Shown here one piece after another: positions 8,778-18,917 of a stretch of 64,000 nucleotides of DNA; position 1 is the first letter of the stretch, and every line of letters starts with the position of its first letter. This DNA comes from Clostridia bacterium (lineage in GTDB: Bacteria > Bacillota > Clostridia > Oscillospirales > Acutalibacteraceae), in contig JAFPUM010000010.1 of the NCBI GenBank assembly GCA_017395425.1, positions 1-64,000 of the forward strand, written 5' to 3'. Under the pieces are notes generated by a model, which saw only the letters and a list, made by a program, of their open reading frames with translations, was not told the DNA's origin and did no database searches. A program made the translations under genes and the position numbers.

Positions 8778-9317
8778 ATGGCCAGAATGAAAGATTTCTA
8801 CAAGAGCGAGGTTGCCCCTGCGCTCATGGAAAAGTTCGGATACAAGAGCGTCATGCAGATTCCGAAGCTCGACAAGATCGTCATCAACGTCGGCTGCGGC
8901 GAAGCCAAGGACAACTCCAAGGTCGTGGACGCCATCGTGAAGGACATCTCGTCCATCACCGGTCAGCGTCCCACCGTGTGCCACGCGCGCAAGTCGGTCG
9001 CGAACTTCAAACTCAGAGAAGGCGTGCCGATCGGCGTGAAGGTCACGCTCCGCGGCGACAGAATGTATGAATTCCTCGACAGACTCTTCAACGTAGCGCT
9101 TCCCCGCGTCAGAGACTTCCGCGGCATCAACGCCAATGCGTTCGACGGCAGAGGCAACTACAACATGGGTCTGAAAGAGCAGCTCATCTTCCCCGAGATC
9201 GAGTTCGACAAGATCGACAAGGTCAGAGGCATGGATATCTGCTTCGTCACCACCGCGGCAACCGATGAAGAAGGCAGAGAGCTGCTCAGGCTGATGGGCG
9301 CTCCCTTCGCGAAATAA
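8778..9317 (+). CDS. rplE: Ribosomal protein L5
   Basis: 179 residues. It binds 5S rRNA and touches P-site t[22 protein letters not shown] and [20 protein letters not shown] are the conserved segments. It lies 27 bp after rplX with GGAGG upstream and 12 bp before the S14 gene. Confidence 0.98.
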   Translation: MARMKDFYKSEVAPALMEKFGYKSVMQIPKLDKIVINVGCGEAKDNSKVVDAIVKDISSITGQRPTVCHARKSVANFKLREGVPIGVKVTLRGDRMYEFLDRLFNVALPRVRDFRGINANAFDGRGNYNMGLKEQLIFPEIEFDKIDKVRGMDICFVTTAATDEEGRELLRLMGAPFAK

Positions 9318-9329
9318 GGAGGTATTACT

Positions 9330-9515
9330 GTGGCAAAGACAGCAATGAAGATCAAGCAGCAGCGGCCTGCGAAGTTCTCCACCAGAGCGTACAATCGCTG
9401 CAAGATTTGCGGACGGCCGCATGCTTATCTCCGCAAGTACGGCGTGTGCCGTATCTGCTTCAGAGAGCTTGCACACCAGGGACAGATTCCCGGCGTGAAA
9501 AAGGCAAGCTGGTAA
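9330..9515 (+). CDS. rpsZ: Ribosomal protein S14, zinc-binding type
   Basis: 61 residues, the short C+ form. Four cysteines at 24, 27, 40 and 43 (CKIC...CRIC) form the zinc site. This identifies the type-Z protein rather than the long zinc-free paralogue some bacteria express under zinc starvation. GTG start with AAGGAGG. It lies between rplE and rpsH as in other Firmicutes. Confidence 0.97.
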   Translation: MAKTAMKIKQQRPAKFSTRAYNRCKICGRPHAYLRKYGVCRICFRELAHQGQIPGVKKASW

Positions 9516-9537
9516 CGCCGGATTGGAGGTAAATTAA

Positions 9538-9942
9538 ATGCAGATTACTGATACCATCGCAGACCTGCTCACGAGAATTCGCAACGCCAGCTCGGCAAAG
9601 CATGAAACCGTCGATGTGCCCGCTTCCAACATGAAGAAGGCAATCGTGCAGATTCTCGTGGATGAGGGCTACGTCAAGAGCTATACCGTTCTCGACGACA
9701 AGAGCAACACGCAGGGTACCATCCGCATCGTGCTCAAGTACGGTGCCGGCAAGAAGCCCGCGATCACCGGTCTGAAGAGAGTTTCCAGACCCGGTCTGAG
9801 AGTATATACAAACGTTGAGGAAATGCCCCGTGTCCTGAAGGGTCTCGGCATTGCCATCCTGTCCACCTCCAAGGGTGTCATGACGGACAAGAAGGCAAGA
9901 GTCGAGAATGTCGGCGGCGAAGTCCTCGCCTATATTTGGTAA
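9538..9942 (+). CDS. rpsH: Ribosomal protein S8
   Basis: 134 residues. It binds the central domain of 16S rRNA and regulates the spc operon in E. coli. [13 protein letters not shown] opens the protein and [18 protein letters not shown] lies near residue 103. Ribosome-binding site TTGGAGG; 15 bp to rplF. Confidence 0.97.
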   Translation: MQITDTIADLLTRIRNASSAKHETVDVPASNMKKAIVQILVDEGYVKSYTVLDDKSNTQGTIRIVLKYGAGKKPAITGLKRVSRPGLRVYTNVEEMPRVLKGLGIAILSTSKGVMTDKKARVENVGGEVLAYIW

Positions 9943-9957
9943 GGAGGTGGCCAGCAG

Positions 9958-10506
9958 ATGTCACGAATCGGCAGAAAGCCTATCGCAATACCCGCCGGCG
10001 TAGAAGTGAAGATCGACGGCCAGACAGTTACGGTCAAGGGACCCAAGGGCACCCTGACCAAGAGCTTCCACCCCAACATGAGCATCAAGGTGGAGGGCGC
10101 GGAGATCAAGGTAGAGCGTCCCAACGACGAGCAGCTCAACCGCTCGCTCCACGGTCTGACCCGCACCCTGGTTGCCAACATGGTGGAAGGTGTGAGCAAC
10201 GGCTTCAAGAAGGAGCTGGACGTCATCGGCGTCGGTTACAGGGTTCAGAAGCAGGGCAAGGAGCTTGTGATGAACCTCGGTTATTCGCATAAGGTCATCA
10301 TGCCTGAAGTACCCGGCATCACGATTGAATGCCCGACGCAGAACAAGATTGTGATTTCCGGTCCGGATAAGCAGCAGGTCGGTCAGTTTGCCGCCGAAGT
10401 CAGAGAGAAGCGTCCGCCTGAGCCGTACAAGGGCAAGGGCATCCGTTACACCGGTGAGTATGTCCGCAAGAAGGAAGGCAAGACCGGTAAAGGCAAGAAG
10501 AAGTAA
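9958..10506 (+). CDS. rplF: Ribosomal protein L6
   Basis: 182 residues, two similar domains. It sits near the sarcin-ricin loop and factor-binding site. [16 protein letters not shown] and the C-terminal [20 protein letters not shown] are diagnostic. The C-terminus ends in a lysine-rich tail. SD AAGGAGGTGG overlaps the end of rpsH. Confidence 0.97.
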   Translation: MSRIGRKPIAIPAGVEVKIDGQTVTVKGPKGTLTKSFHPNMSIKVEGAEIKVERPNDEQLNRSLHGLTRTLVANMVEGVSNGFKKELDVIGVGYRVQKQGKELVMNLGYSHKVIMPEVPGITIECPTQNKIVISGPDKQQVGQFAAEVREKRPPEPYKGKGIRYTGEYVRKKEGKTGKGKKK

Positions 10507-10525
10507 GTAAAGGAGTGAAAGTGAT

Positions 10526-10885
10526 ATGGTAAAAAAGGTTGATACCAACAAGGCAAGAATCCGCCGTCACCAGAGAGTGCGCGGCAAAATCTCGGGTACA
10601 GCTGAATGCCCCCGTCTCAATGTATTTCGCTCCGCTGCCAACATCTATGCTCAGCTCATCGATGACACCAAGGGCGTAACGCTCGCAGCTGCCTCCACGC
10701 TCGACAAGGATTTTGAGGGCAACGGCGGCAACAAGGAAGCAGCCCGCAAGGTCGGCAACAAGATTGCTAAAATCGCGCTCGAAAAGGGCATCGAAGAGGT
10801 TGTCTTCGACAGAGGCGGATACATTTACCACGGCCGCGTGCAGGAGCTGGCCGAAGGCGCCCGTGAGGGTGGACTCAAGTTCTAA
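10526..10885 (+). CDS. rplR: Ribosomal protein L18
   Basis: 119 residues. It brings 5S rRNA into the 50S subunit with L5. Conserved features are [31 protein letters not shown] and the C-terminal [20 protein letters not shown]. It lies 19 bp after rplF and 19 bp before rpsE. Confidence 0.97.
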   Translation: MVKKVDTNKARIRRHQRVRGKISGTAECPRLNVFRSAANIYAQLIDDTKGVTLAAASTLDKDFEGNGGNKEAARKVGNKIAKIALEKGIEEVVFDRGGYIYHGRVQELAEGAREGGLKF

Positions 10886-10904
10886 GTAAGGAGGAGGAAC
10901 TACT

Positions 10905-11405
10905 TTGGCAAGAATTGACGCATCCAAGATGGAGCTGAAAGAAAATGTTGTCGCCATCAACCGCGTATCCAAGACGGTTAAGGGCGGACGCATCATGAAG
11001 TTCGCGGCACTCGTAGTCGTCGGCGACGGCGAAGGCATCATCGGCTTCGGCATCGGCAAGGCGGGCGAAGTTCCGGACGCTATCCGCAAGGGTATTGAGA
11101 ACGCCAAGAAGAACCTCATCAAGGTCTCTCTCAAGGGTTCTACCATTCCCCATGAAGTCATCGGCAAATTCGGCGCGGGCGAGGTGCTGCTCAAGCCTGC
11201 GGCACCCGGTACCGGCGTTATCGCCGGCGGTCCTGTCCGTGCGGTGCTCGACGCGGTGGGCGTGAAGGACATCCGCACCAAGGCGCTGCGCTCCAACAAC
11301 CCCTACAACGTGGTGAGAGCCACGGTGGCGGGTCTGGCAAGTCTCCGCACCGCGGAAGAGGTCGCTGTCGTCAGAGGCAAGACCGTCAAAGAAATCGTAG
11401 GTTAA
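10905..11405 (+). CDS. rpsE: Ribosomal protein S5
   Basis: 166 residues. It is a 30S decoding-fidelity protein with an N-terminal dsRNA-binding-like fold. [19 protein letters not shown] and [20 protein letters not shown] are visible. The start is TTG 10905 after AAGGAGGAGG; with rplB it is one of two TTG-started ribosomal genes here. Confidence 0.97.
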   Translation: MARIDASKMELKENVVAINRVSKTVKGGRIMKFAALVVVGDGEGIIGFGIGKAGEVPDAIRKGIENAKKNLIKVSLKGSTIPHEVIGKFGAGEVLLKPAAPGTGVIAGGPVRAVLDAVGVKDIRTKALRSNNPYNVVRATVAGLASLRTAEEVAVVRGKTVKEIVG

Positions 11406-11421
11406 TCGGAGGTAGTGCATC

Positions 11422-11598
11422 ATGGCTTATAAAATCACACTTGTCAAGAGCCTCATCGGCTCCAAGAAGGACCAGATCGCGACAGCCGAATCCCTCGGTC
11501 TCAAAAAGCCGGGCGACGTAACCGTGCAGCCCGACAACGCCCAGACAAAGGGCAAGATCAACAAGATTATCCACCTCGTCGAGGTAACGGAAGCATAA
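11422..11598 (+). CDS. rpmD: Ribosomal protein L30
   Basis: 58 residues, the typical short bacterial form. It reads [18 protein letters not shown] and contains [12 protein letters not shown], the L30 signature. It lies exactly where expected, between rpsE (16 bp) and rplO (20 bp), with SD CGGAGG before the ATG. Confidence 0.96.
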   Translation: MAYKITLVKSLIGSKKDQIATAESLGLKKPGDVTVQPDNAQTKGKINKIIHLVEVTEA

Positions 11599-11618
11599 CG
11601 CAAGGAGGTGCAGTGACA

Positions 11619-12059
11619 ATGAAACTGAGCAATCTTTCTCCCGCCGAAGGTTCGGTGCGCGACGTCAAGCGCATCGGCAGAGGCCACGGCTCCGGCAACG
11701 GCAAAACCGCCGGCAAGGGTCACAAGGGTCAGAAAGCCAGAGCCGGCCGCGGTATGCGTCCGGGCTTTGAAGGCGGTCAGATGACGCTTCAGAGAAGAAT
11801 CCCCAAGAGAGGCTTCAACAACCTCTTTGCCACCGAGTATGCCGAAGTCAACGTCGGCAGGCTCAACGTGTTTGAGGACGGCGCCGTGGTAGATGCCAGC
11901 GCGCTCATCGCGGAAGGCATCATCAAGAAGGAGCTTGACGGCGTGAAGATCCTTGGCAACGGCGAACTCGCCAAGAATCTTACTGTCAAGGCGGCAGCAT
12001 TCTCCAAGTCGGCAGCCGAGAAGATCGAGGCGGCAGGAGGAAAGGCCGAGGTGATGTAA
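11619..12059 (+). CDS. rplO: Ribosomal protein L15
   Basis: 146 residues. It is a late-assembly 50S protein with an extended Gly/Lys/Arg-rich N-terminal arm ([19 protein letters not shown]). The C-terminal half forms the L18e-like fold. ATG 11619 is preferred to GTG 11613 because AAGGAGGTG leaves a 7-nt spacer. Only 2 bp separate it from secY. Confidence 0.97.
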   Translation: MKLSNLSPAEGSVRDVKRIGRGHGSGNGKTAGKGHKGQKARAGRGMRPGFEGGQMTLQRRIPKRGFNNLFATEYAEVNVGRLNVFEDGAVVDASALIAEGIIKKELDGVKILGNGELAKNLTVKAAAFSKSAAEKIEAAGGKAEVM

Positions 12060-12061
12060 AA

Positions 12062-13393
12062 GTGAAGTTGATCCAGACCATCAGAAACGCTTTTGCAATC
12101 CCTGATCTGCGCAAGAAACTTCTCTTTACGATCTTCATCGTCGTGCTGTTCCGCATCGGCACCGCGATTCCGGTGCCGTTTATCGACGCGGAAGCGCTGA
12201 AACAAATGATGTCCGGCATGACCGAAGAAAGCGGCAACGCCGGCAACCTGCTGAGCTATCTCAACATCCTGTCGGGTCGCGCGTTTGAAAACGCCACGAT
12301 CTTCGCGATGGGCATCGGACCCTACATCACGGCGCAGATTATCATCCAGCTGCTGACCGTGGCGCTTCCTCCGCTGGAGCGTCTTTCCAAGGAGGGACCC
12401 GAGGGCCGCAAGAAACTCAACAACATCAGCCGTTTCACCACCATCGGACTGGGCGTGTTCCAGGGCACGATGTATTATCTCATGCTCAAGAGCTACGGCG
12501 TCGTCAACCAGTACGACAGCAAGTTCCAGAATATTTATGTCACCGTGTTTGTGGTCACCTGCTTCTGCGCCGGCACCGCGCTGGTCATGTGGCTGGGTGA
12601 ACAGATCAACAAGAAGGGCATCGGCAACGGTATTTCGATTCTTCTCTTCACGGGTATCGTATCCAGCGGTCCGAAGGTGCTGAGCACCTTCATCGCGTGG
12701 TGGCAGCTCGCCAAGGAAGGCAGCAAGCAGTTCTACTTCCTGATTCCGGGCATGTGCATCGCGTTCCTCGCGGTCGTATGGTTCATCGTCTTCATGCAGG
12801 AGTCCGAGAGGCGTGTACCGGTGCAGTATGCCAAGCAGATCAGAGGACGCAAAATGATGGGCGGACAGAAGTCCTATATTCCCGTCAAGGTGAATATGTC
12901 GGGCGTTATGCCGATCATCTTCTCTTCCTCGATCATCTCGATTCCCGCGACGGTCAAATGGCTGGTGTATCGCGGCAAGACGGCGGACACCATCGCTTAT
13001 AAAATCTGGAGCATTTTCGATACCAATTCGCTCCTGTACGCACTGATCTATTTCATGCTGATTATTGCGTTCGCCTATTTCTATGTGGCGATCCAGTACA
13101 ATCCGGTGGAAATAGCCAATAATCTTCACAAGAACAACGGAGCCATTCCGGGAATCCGTCCCGGCAAGAACACCATTGCCTATCTCACCAAGATCATCAA
13201 CCGCATCACCCTGCTGGGCGCGCTCTTCCTGAGCGTCATCGCGGTCGTGCCGATCATCATCAGCTCGGTGACCCACGTCAGCATCAGCTTCGGCGGCACC
13301 TCGGTACTGATTCTGGTGGGCGTGGCGCTGGAAATGGTCAATCAGATCGAGAGCCAGATGCTCATGCGTCACTACAAGGGTTTCCTTGACTAA
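12062..13393 (+). CDS. secY: Preprotein translocase subunit SecY
   Basis: 443 residues with about ten membrane helices. It is the channel of the Sec translocon, working with SecE, SecG and SecA. FRIGTAIPVPFID near the start, the second-helix region NATIFAMGIGPYITAQII and the cytoplasmic loop ESERRVPVQYAKQ are SecY hallmarks. GTG start 2 bp after rplO, its SD inside the rplO end. It ties secretion to ribosome synthesis, as in most bacteria. Confidence 0.98.
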   Translation: MKLIQTIRNAFAIPDLRKKLLFTIFIVVLFRIGTAIPVPFIDAEALKQMMSGMTEESGNAGNLLSYLNILSGRAFENATIFAMGIGPYITAQIIIQLLTVALPPLERLSKEGPEGRKKLNNISRFTTIGLGVFQGTMYYLMLKSYGVVNQYDSKFQNIYVTVFVVTCFCAGTALVMWLGEQINKKGIGNGISILLFTGIVSSGPKVLSTFIAWWQLAKEGSKQFYFLIPGMCIAFLAVVWFIVFMQESERRVPVQYAKQIRGRKMMGGQKSYIPVKVNMSGVMPIIFSSSIISIPATVKWLVYRGKTADTIAYKIWSIFDTNSLLYALIYFMLIIAFAYFYVAIQYNPVEIANNLHKNNGAIPGIRPGKNTIAYLTKIINRITLLGALFLSVIAVVPIIISSVTHVSISFGGTSVLILVGVALEMVNQIESQMLMRHYKGFLD

Positions 13394-13464
13394 GAGGCGC
13401 TATCCATGATAAGACAGCCGTGAGCCTATTGCCGCGGCGCATTCGGATAAGGGAGGATTTCACC

Positions 13465-14097
13465 ATGAAGATTATTCTTTTGGGCGCACCGGGCGCCGGC
13501 AAGGGTACACAGGCGGAGAAGATTTCCGATACCCTTGGCATCCCGCAGATTTCTACGGGCAACATTATCAGAGAAGCGCTGAAAAGCGGCTCTGAGGTGG
13601 GACTTCAGGCAAAGTCGTATATCGAGAGCGGCAAGCTGGTTCCCGATGAAGTCGTCATCGACATCATCAAGGATCGCATCGCCAAGGAAGACTGTGCCAA
13701 CGGCTTCATTCTCGACGGCTTCCCGAGAACCATCGCTCAGGCCGAGGCACTGGACAAAATGGGCATCATCATCGACAAGGTGCTTGACATCGACGTTCCC
13801 GATGCAGTGATTGCCTCCCGTCTGTCCGGTCGCCGTGTCTGCGAATCCTGTGGCAGCTCCTACCACCTCGAGTTCAAGAAGCCCGCGGTGGACGGCGTCT
13901 GCGACAAGTGCGGCGGCACCCTGATCCAGCGCAAGGATGACCACCCCGCGACGGTTGCCGACCGGCTCAAGGTCTATCACGAGCAGACCGAGCCCCTCAA
14001 GGAATACTACAAGAAGACCGGCAAGCTCTACACCGTAGAGGGTCAGGATTCCGTTGAGGATACAACCATCCGCACACTCCGCGCCATCGCCGAGTAA
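13465..14097 (+). CDS. adk: Adenylate kinase
   Basis: 210 residues. It catalyses ATP + AMP = 2 ADP in the cytoplasm. The P-loop GAPGAGKGTQ (residues 7-16), GFILDGFPRT and DRLKVYHEQT are visible. The lid is the long zinc form with CESC and CDKC pairs, typical of Gram-positive enzymes. ATG 13465 is preceded by AGGGAGG; an upstream in-frame start is rejected. 71 bp follow secY; map is 9 bp downstream. Confidence 0.97.
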   Translation: MKIILLGAPGAGKGTQAEKISDTLGIPQISTGNIIREALKSGSEVGLQAKSYIESGKLVPDEVVIDIIKDRIAKEDCANGFILDGFPRTIAQAEALDKMGIIIDKVLDIDVPDAVIASRLSGRRVCESCGSSYHLEFKKPAVDGVCDKCGGTLIQRKDDHPATVADRLKVYHEQTEPLKEYYKKTGKLYTVEGQDSVEDTTIRTLRAIAE

Positions 14098-14106
14098 TCG
14101 TTCCGC

Positions 14107-14865
14107 ATGATTACGCTGAAGACGAGCAGAGAAATCCTGCTCATGCGAGAGGCGGGAAGAATCACGGGCAACGCCCTGCGTGAAGCGGGCCGGGCACTCG
14201 AACCCGGCATAACCACCAGGGAACTCGACACCGTGATTCGCCGTTATATCGAGGCTCAGGGGGCAAAGCCCTCTTTCCTCGGTTTATACGGCTTCAAAGG
14301 AAGCGCGTGCATCTCAATCAATCATCAGGTCATCCACGGCATACCCAGTAAGGACGTGGTGATCCGCAGCGGCGACATCGTGAGTGTCGATGTCGGCGCC
14401 TGCAAGGACGGATACCACGGCGATTCGGCGTATACGTTTGCCTGCGGCGATATCACGCCCGCGGCGCAGCGGCTGCTCGATACCACCCGCGAGAGCCTGT
14501 ACTTAGGCATCAAACAGGCGGTCAAGGGCAACCGGATCGGTGACATCGGTCACGCCATTCAGCAGTATGTCGAGGCTCGCGGTTACTCGGTGGTGAGGGA
14601 ATACACCGGCCACGGAGTAGGCGCAAGTGTTCACGAAGATCCCAGCGTACCCAATTTCGGAACTCCTCACAGGGGCTACCGTCTCACGCCCGGCATGGTC
14701 ATCGCCATCGAGCCGATGATCAACGCGGGCACAGCCGGCATTCGTCAGCTCGGCGACGGCTGGACCGTCGTCACGGCGGACGGCGAGCTTTCGGCTCATT
14801 TTGAGCATACCGTCGCCGTCACAGCGGACGGTCCCGTGATACTCACGATGCCCGACCCGCTGTGA
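14107..14865 (+). CDS. map: Methionine aminopeptidase, type I
   Basis: 252 residues. It removes the initiator methionine from nascent proteins. The metal-binding residues are in place: [16 protein letters not shown] (two Asp), GHGVG (His), PMVIAIEP-like GMVIAIEPM (Glu) and FEHTV (Glu). It lies 9 bp after adk and lacks a clear SD, so it is probably translated by coupling. The last gene before a 94-bp gap that includes a GGAACGG/CCGTTCC hairpin. Confidence 0.96.
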   Translation: MITLKTSREILLMREAGRITGNALREAGRALEPGITTRELDTVIRRYIEAQGAKPSFLGLYGFKGSACISINHQVIHGIPSKDVVIRSGDIVSVDVGACKDGYHGDSAYTFACGDITPAAQRLLDTTRESLYLGIKQAVKGNRIGDIGHAIQQYVEARGYSVVREYTGHGVGASVHEDPSVPNFGTPHRGYRLTPGMVIAIEPMINAGTAGIRQLGDGWTVVTADGELSAHFEHTVAVTADGPVILTMPDPL

Positions 14866-14959
14866 GAAAGGAACGGCGTACCGTTCCTGCGTGTCGGCGC
14901 GTCGGCGCGATCAGGAGGATCCCCAATCAACCCAAGATGATCATGAGGAGGTTTTTCTT

Positions 14960-15178
14960 ATGGCAAAGGAAGACGTCATTGAAATTGACGGTATCGTGAA
15001 GGAAGCGCTTCCCAACGCAACCTTTCGAGTGGAGCTGCCCAACGGTCATGAAGTGCTGGCGCACATTTCGGGCAAGCTCAGAATGAACTATATCAAGATT
15101 TTGCCGGGTGACAGCGTCAAGATGGAAATGTCTCCTTACGACCTGACCAAGGCAAGAATTACATGGCGCTCCAAGTAA
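14960..15178 (+). CDS. infA: Translation initiation factor IF-1
   Basis: 72 residues, an S1-type OB fold occupying the A site of the 30S subunit during initiation. [20 protein letters not shown] and [19 protein letters not shown] are diagnostic. ATG 14960 with GAGGAGG upstream; a longer frame beginning at 14891 is not IF-1-like and is rejected. Confidence 0.97.
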   Translation: MAKEDVIEIDGIVKEALPNATFRVELPNGHEVLAHISGKLRMNYIKILPGDSVKMEMSPYDLTKARITWRSK

Positions 15179-15223
15179 CCCGCGGGGTGAAAGGGGCTTC
15201 GATAACAAGGGAGGCAATTACAA

Positions 15224-15337
15224 ATGAAAGTCAGACCTTCTGTAAAGAAAATTTGTGAAAAGTGCAAGATCATCAAGCGCAAAGGGCGCGTGATGGTGAT
15301 CTGCGAAAATCCCAAGCATAAGCAGCGTCAGGGCTAA
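15224..15337 (+). CDS. rpmJ: Ribosomal protein L36
   Basis: 37 residues. It reads [17 protein letters not shown] and has the zinc ligands Cys11, Cys14, Cys27 and His32, so it is the zinc-binding form. It sits between infA (45 bp) and rpsM (30 bp) with SD AGGGAGG. Confidence 0.96.
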   Translation: MKVRPSVKKICEKCKIIKRKGRVMVICENPKHKQRQG

Positions 15338-15367
15338 TCCCCTGTAACATTTGGAGGTGTCTAACGA

Positions 15368-15736
15368 ATGGCTCGTATAGCCGGTGTAGATCTGCCCAGA
15401 GATAAAAGGGTAGAAATCGGTCTTACCTATGTTTACGGTATCGGCCGCAGCAAGGCCAGCGAGATTCTCGCTGCCACGGGGATCAATCCCGACACAAGAG
15501 TTCGCAATCTGACGGAAGAAGAAGAGAAGAAGCTCCGTGATTATATCGACCACAATCTGATTGTGGAAGGCGACCTTCGCCGCAACGTCTCGCTCAACAT
15601 CAAGAGACTCATTGACATTCAGTGCTACCGCGGCATCCGCCATCGCAAGGGTCTGCCGGTCAGAGGTCAGAGAACCAAGACCAACGCCCGCACGCGCAAG
15701 GGTCCCAAGAAGACCATCGCCAATAAGAAGAAGTAA
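15368..15736 (+). CDS. rpsM: Ribosomal protein S13
   Basis: 122 residues. It lies in the 30S head and contacts P-site t[23 protein letters not shown] opens the protein; [20 protein letters not shown] lies near the basic C-terminus. SD TTGGAGG. Confidence 0.98.
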   Translation: MARIAGVDLPRDKRVEIGLTYVYGIGRSKASEILAATGINPDTRVRNLTEEEEKKLRDYIDHNLIVEGDLRRNVSLNIKRLIDIQCYRGIRHRKGLPVRGQRTKTNARTRKGPKKTIANKKK

Positions 15737-15755
15737 GTAGGAGGGGAAAGCAATT

Positions 15756-16160
15756 ATGGCAAAAGTCACAGCCAAGAAGGGCGCCGCAACTCGCAGACGC
15801 CGTGAACGTAAGAACATCGAAAGCGGAGCGGTGCATATCCAGTCTACTTTCAACAACACCATTGTCACCATTACCGACACGCAGGGCAATGTGATTTCTT
15901 GGGCGAGCGCCGGTGAGCTGGGCTTCCGCGGTTCCAAGAAGTCCACTCCTTTCGCCGCGCAGTCGGCAGCCGAAACCGCTGCCAATGCAGCCAAGGAGCA
16001 TGGCCTCAAGAGAGTCGAGGTTTACGTCAAGGGTCCCGGACAGGGACGTGAGGCGGCGATCAGAGCGCTTCAGGCAGCCGACCTTCAGGTAACGATGATC
16101 AAGGACGTGACTCCCATTCCGCACAACGGATGCCGTCCGCCCAAGCGCCGGAGAGTCTGA
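15756..16160 (+). CDS. rpsK: Ribosomal protein S11
   Basis: 134 residues. It forms part of the 30S platform at the E site. [20 protein letters not shown] and [18 protein letters not shown] (C-terminus) are diagnostic. 19 bp after rpsM; SD TAGGAGGGG. Confidence 0.98.
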   Translation: MAKVTAKKGAATRRRRERKNIESGAVHIQSTFNNTIVTITDTQGNVISWASAGELGFRGSKKSTPFAAQSAAETAANAAKEHGLKRVEVYVKGPGQGREAAIRALQAADLQVTMIKDVTPIPHNGCRPPKRRRV

Positions 16161-16197
16161 TTCACGATATTATCGATCAAAGGAGGTACTATAACCC

Positions 16198-16791
16198 ATG
16201 GCAGTCAACAGAGACCCGATTTTGAAGAAGTGCAGATCCCTCGATCTGGATCCCGCCTATCTGGGTATTTATAAGAATTCCAACAGAAAGCCCAAGCGCA
16301 CCAGAGGCAAGAAGAGTGAATACGGCCTGCAGCTCCGCGAGAAGCAGAAGGCAAAGTTCATCTACGGTGTGCTGGAGAAGCAGTTCCGCTCCTACTATGA
16401 GAAGGCCGACAGAAAGCAGGGCATGACCGGTACCAATCTGATGGTGCTGCTCGAGAGCCGTCTGGACAGCGTGATCTTCCGTCTGGGTTTTGCCCGCACG
16501 AGAAGAGAGTCCCGCCAGGTGGTCACGCACGGTCATGTGCTGGTCAACGGCAAGCGCGTGAACATTCCCTCCTATCAGGTGAAGGTGGGCGATGTGATCG
16601 AAGTAACCGAGAAGACCAAGGAGTCCGCGATGTTCAATGCGGTGCTCGAAGCAACCGCGGGTCGTGTGGTTTCCAAGTGGCTTGACCTTAACAAGCAGAC
16701 CGGCAAGGCGACGGTTGTCGCCGTCCCTGAGAGAGAAGACATCGACGTTCCCGTTGACGAGATCCTTATCGTTGAGTATTACTCCAAGTAA
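16198..16791 (+). CDS. rpsD: Ribosomal protein S4
   Basis: 197 residues. It is a primary 16S rRNA binder that nucleates 30S assembly. The N-terminal CxxC zinc site of some S4 proteins is absent (a single Cys at residue 12). The S4 RNA-binding domain is clear: [20 protein letters not shown]. Its position inside the alpha operon fits Clostridia, unlike B. subtilis where rpsD is separate. SD AAAGGAGG. Confidence 0.97.
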   Translation: MAVNRDPILKKCRSLDLDPAYLGIYKNSNRKPKRTRGKKSEYGLQLREKQKAKFIYGVLEKQFRSYYEKADRKQGMTGTNLMVLLESRLDSVIFRLGFARTRRESRQVVTHGHVLVNGKRVNIPSYQVKVGDVIEVTEKTKESAMFNAVLEATAGRVVSKWLDLNKQTGKATVVAVPEREDIDVPVDEILIVEYYSK

Positions 16792-16868
16792 TTGGGTGTT
16801 TTGTCAATGGCATTGTGCTTAATGATAAGGCGCGCATCTATTGTATGCTTGATAAGGAGGGGTTTTGC

Positions 16869-17846
16869 ATGATGGAGATTGAGAAGCCCAGAATCGAGAC
16901 AGAGGAATTGGCGGAAGACGGTACTTACGGCAGATTTGTCGTGGTGCCGCTCGAAAACGGCTACGGCACCACGCTGGGCAATTCGCTCAGACGGGTGCTG
17001 CTGTCCTCGCTTCCCGGCGTCGCTGTCAACTCGGTAAAGATCGACGGTGTGATGCACGAATTTTCGACCATCCCCGGCGTGAAGGAAGACGTGGCGGAGA
17101 TTATCCTCAATCTGAAAGGTCTGACCGCCCGGATCCACGGAGAAGGCGCGAAGACCGTACAGATTGACGCTGCCTGTGCCGAGGGAGAAGGCGAGCTGAA
17201 AGTCACCGCCGAATCGATCAGATGCGATAGCGAAGTCGAAATTCTGAACACCGATATGCACATTGCCACGCTGGCCGAAGGCGCCTCGCTCCATATGGAA
17301 GTGGTGCTTGACAGCGGCCGCGGGTATGTTTCCGCGCAGAAGAACAAGCAGATCATGCAGCAGAAGCAGCAGAATGTGATCGGTGTGCTGGCAGTCGATT
17401 CTATCTATACGCCAGTCGTAAAGGTGAATTACCGGGTGGATGACTACCGCGTCGGGAATGTTACCAATTACGACAAACTGACGCTGGAAGTTTGGACAAA
17501 CGGCGTAATCAACGCACAGGAAGCTGTGTCGTTGGGCGCCAAGGTGCTGACCGAGCATCTCAATCTGTTTGTCAACCTTTCCGAGAGCGTGTCTTCGCAG
17601 GAAATCATGGTTGAGACGAGCAACACCGGCAGTGAGAAGGTGCTTCAGATGACCATCGAAGAGCTGGATCTGAGCGTTCGCTCCTTCAACTGTCTCAAGC
17701 GTGCAGGAATCAACACGGTGGAGGACCTCATCAACAAGACCGAAGAGGACATGATGCGGGTCCGCAACCTCGGCAGAAAGAGCCTGGAGGAAGTCGTAGA
17801 AAAACTCGAATCTCTCGGCTACAAGCTGCGCAGGGAAGAGGAGTAA
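16869..17846 (+). CDS. rpoA: RNA polymerase alpha subunit
   Basis: 325 residues. The N-terminal dimerisation domain ([20 protein letters not shown]) nucleates core enzyme assembly. The C-terminal helix-hairpin-helix domain ([17 protein letters not shown], about 250-325) contacts UP elements and activators. ATG 16869 follows AAGGAGGGG; ATG 16872 is an equally possible start one codon on. 75 bp separate it from rplQ. Confidence 0.97.
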   Translation: MMEIEKPRIETEELAEDGTYGRFVVVPLENGYGTTLGNSLRRVLLSSLPGVAVNSVKIDGVMHEFSTIPGVKEDVAEIILNLKGLTARIHGEGAKTVQIDAACAEGEGELKVTAESIRCDSEVEILNTDMHIATLAEGASLHMEVVLDSGRGYVSAQKNKQIMQQKQQNVIGVLAVDSIYTPVVKVNYRVDDYRVGNVTNYDKLTLEVWTNGVINAQEAVSLGAKVLTEHLNLFVNLSESVSSQEIMVETSNTGSEKVLQMTIEELDLSVRSFNCLKRAGINTVEDLINKTEEDMMRVRNLGRKSLEEVVEKLESLGYKLRREEE

Positions 17847-17921
17847 ACCGGCAGTCCTGCCGGACGCTCCCTTTTTCCGGACGCGGATTTATGATATATA
17901 CAGAGTAAAGGAGTGAGATCC

Positions 17922-18290
17922 ATGCCCGGTACTAGAAAGCTCGGAAGAACTTCCGATCACAGACTGGCGATGCTCAGAGCAATGGTAACTTTCCTTTTTG
18001 AAAACGGCAAGATCGAAACGACCGTTACACGCGCAAAGGAAGTACAGCCTCTGGCTGAAAAGATGATCACAATGGCAAAGGAAAATACCCTTGCCAATAA
18101 GAGAAACGCGATGGCATTCATCACCAAAGAGAGCGTCACCAAGAAGCTCTTTGACGAAATCGCCCCCGCCTATGAAGGCGTAAACGGCGGTTATACCCGC
18201 ATCATCAAGACAGGTCCCCGCAGAGGCGACGCTGCCGAGATGTGCATCATCGAACTCGTGACCAAAGAAGAGAAAAAGGAAAGCAAGTAA
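17922..18290 (+). CDS. rplQ: Ribosomal protein L17
   Basis: 122 residues. It lies near the tunnel exit of the 50S subunit. [18 protein letters not shown] at the start and [16 protein letters not shown] near residue 90 are typical. ATG 17922 is supported by AAAGGAG 8 nt upstream. It is the last gene of the operon; the terminator lies 110 bp downstream. Confidence 0.97.
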   Translation: MPGTRKLGRTSDHRLAMLRAMVTFLFENGKIETTVTRAKEVQPLAEKMITMAKENTLANKRNAMAFITKESVTKKLFDEIAPAYEGVNGGYTRIIKTGPRRGDAAEMCIIELVTKEEKKESK

Positions 18291-18399
18291 TCGGCGCTTT
18301 CCCGCGTGAAGACTGTCCGGAGGGAGCCATAGCAGCCGTGGTAAGCATCCGCGCCGAGCTGGCTCTTCCGCAGCGGCAGTCATTTGATTCACAAACCAA

Positions 18400-18445
18400 C
18401 GTCGGCAGATCCGTGCCAAGCACGCGCGGAACTGCCGGCGTTTTT
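18400..18445 (+). terminator. Terminator of the ribosomal operon
   Basis: CGTCGGCAGATCCG (18400-18413) pairs with CGGAACTGCCGGCG (18427-18440), with one mismatch and one G-T pair, and TTTTT follows. The promoter of the next unit starts 4 nt later. Confidence 0.85.
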
Positions 18446-18448
18446 GGG

Positions 18449-18477
18449 TTGACAGCGCCCGAAAAATCTGTTATCAT
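18449..18477 (+). promoter_or_regulatory. Promoter of the MscS-containing gene group
   Basis: TTGACA (18449-18454), 17-nt spacer, TATCAT (18472-18477). It is only 33 nt before the first ATG, so the 5' leader is short. Confidence 0.72.
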
Positions 18478-18510
18478 GATGATAACCCTATTATGTTGGA
18501 GGTATGATGT

Positions 18511-18888
18511 ATGGCGGATAAACGAACGGTGGTCCATCTGACGATACCGCAGGATCCGGCTGCGGTGCAGAAGATGCATGAGGAGATTGTCAAGCTGCTG
18601 ACTTCGGAGCGGTATGATCAGCGGATGTATGACAAACAGAAGGTGCAGGAAGTGGTCTGGAACGACGGCGACGGCTTTGTCGAACCGGCGCGCTATATCA
18701 AGCTGGATTACCAGCCGGGGGAGCTGATTGTGTCGGCGTGGATCTGCACGGGCATGATTTTCCCCAAGGAACATTCGCTGGAAGGCTTCTACGGCATTGT
18801 TCCCAAGCGCCGCACGCAGGCGACGGTGAACGCGATTGCCGATCTGGTGCAGTCCTTCACGCAGGGCGCGGCGCAGCAGCAATCATAA
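18511..18888 (+). CDS. Conserved-looking hypothetical protein
   Basis: 125 residues; I do not recognise the family. It is soluble with no signal or membrane segment. The N-terminal part (VVHLTIPQDPAAVQKMHEEIVKLL) looks like an alpha/beta element. The middle contains paired aromatic strands (RYIKLDYQPGELIVSAWICTG) and the C-terminus ends in a Gln-rich tail. It is the first gene of a four-gene unit with mscS, ydcF-like and GNAT genes. SD TTGGAGG. Confidence 0.8.
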   Translation: MADKRTVVHLTIPQDPAAVQKMHEEIVKLLTSERYDQRMYDKQKVQEVVWNDGDGFVEPARYIKLDYQPGELIVSAWICTGMIFPKEHSLEGFYGIVPKRRTQATVNAIADLVQSFTQGAAQQQS

Positions 18889-18917
18889 CGCGATAAAAGA
18901 AAGTGAGTGTGGCGCTT

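Noticed and set aside
11789-13372. 527-codon minus-strand frame opposite rplO and secY
   Set aside because: Shadow frame caused by high GC and codon bias; rplO and secY are certain.
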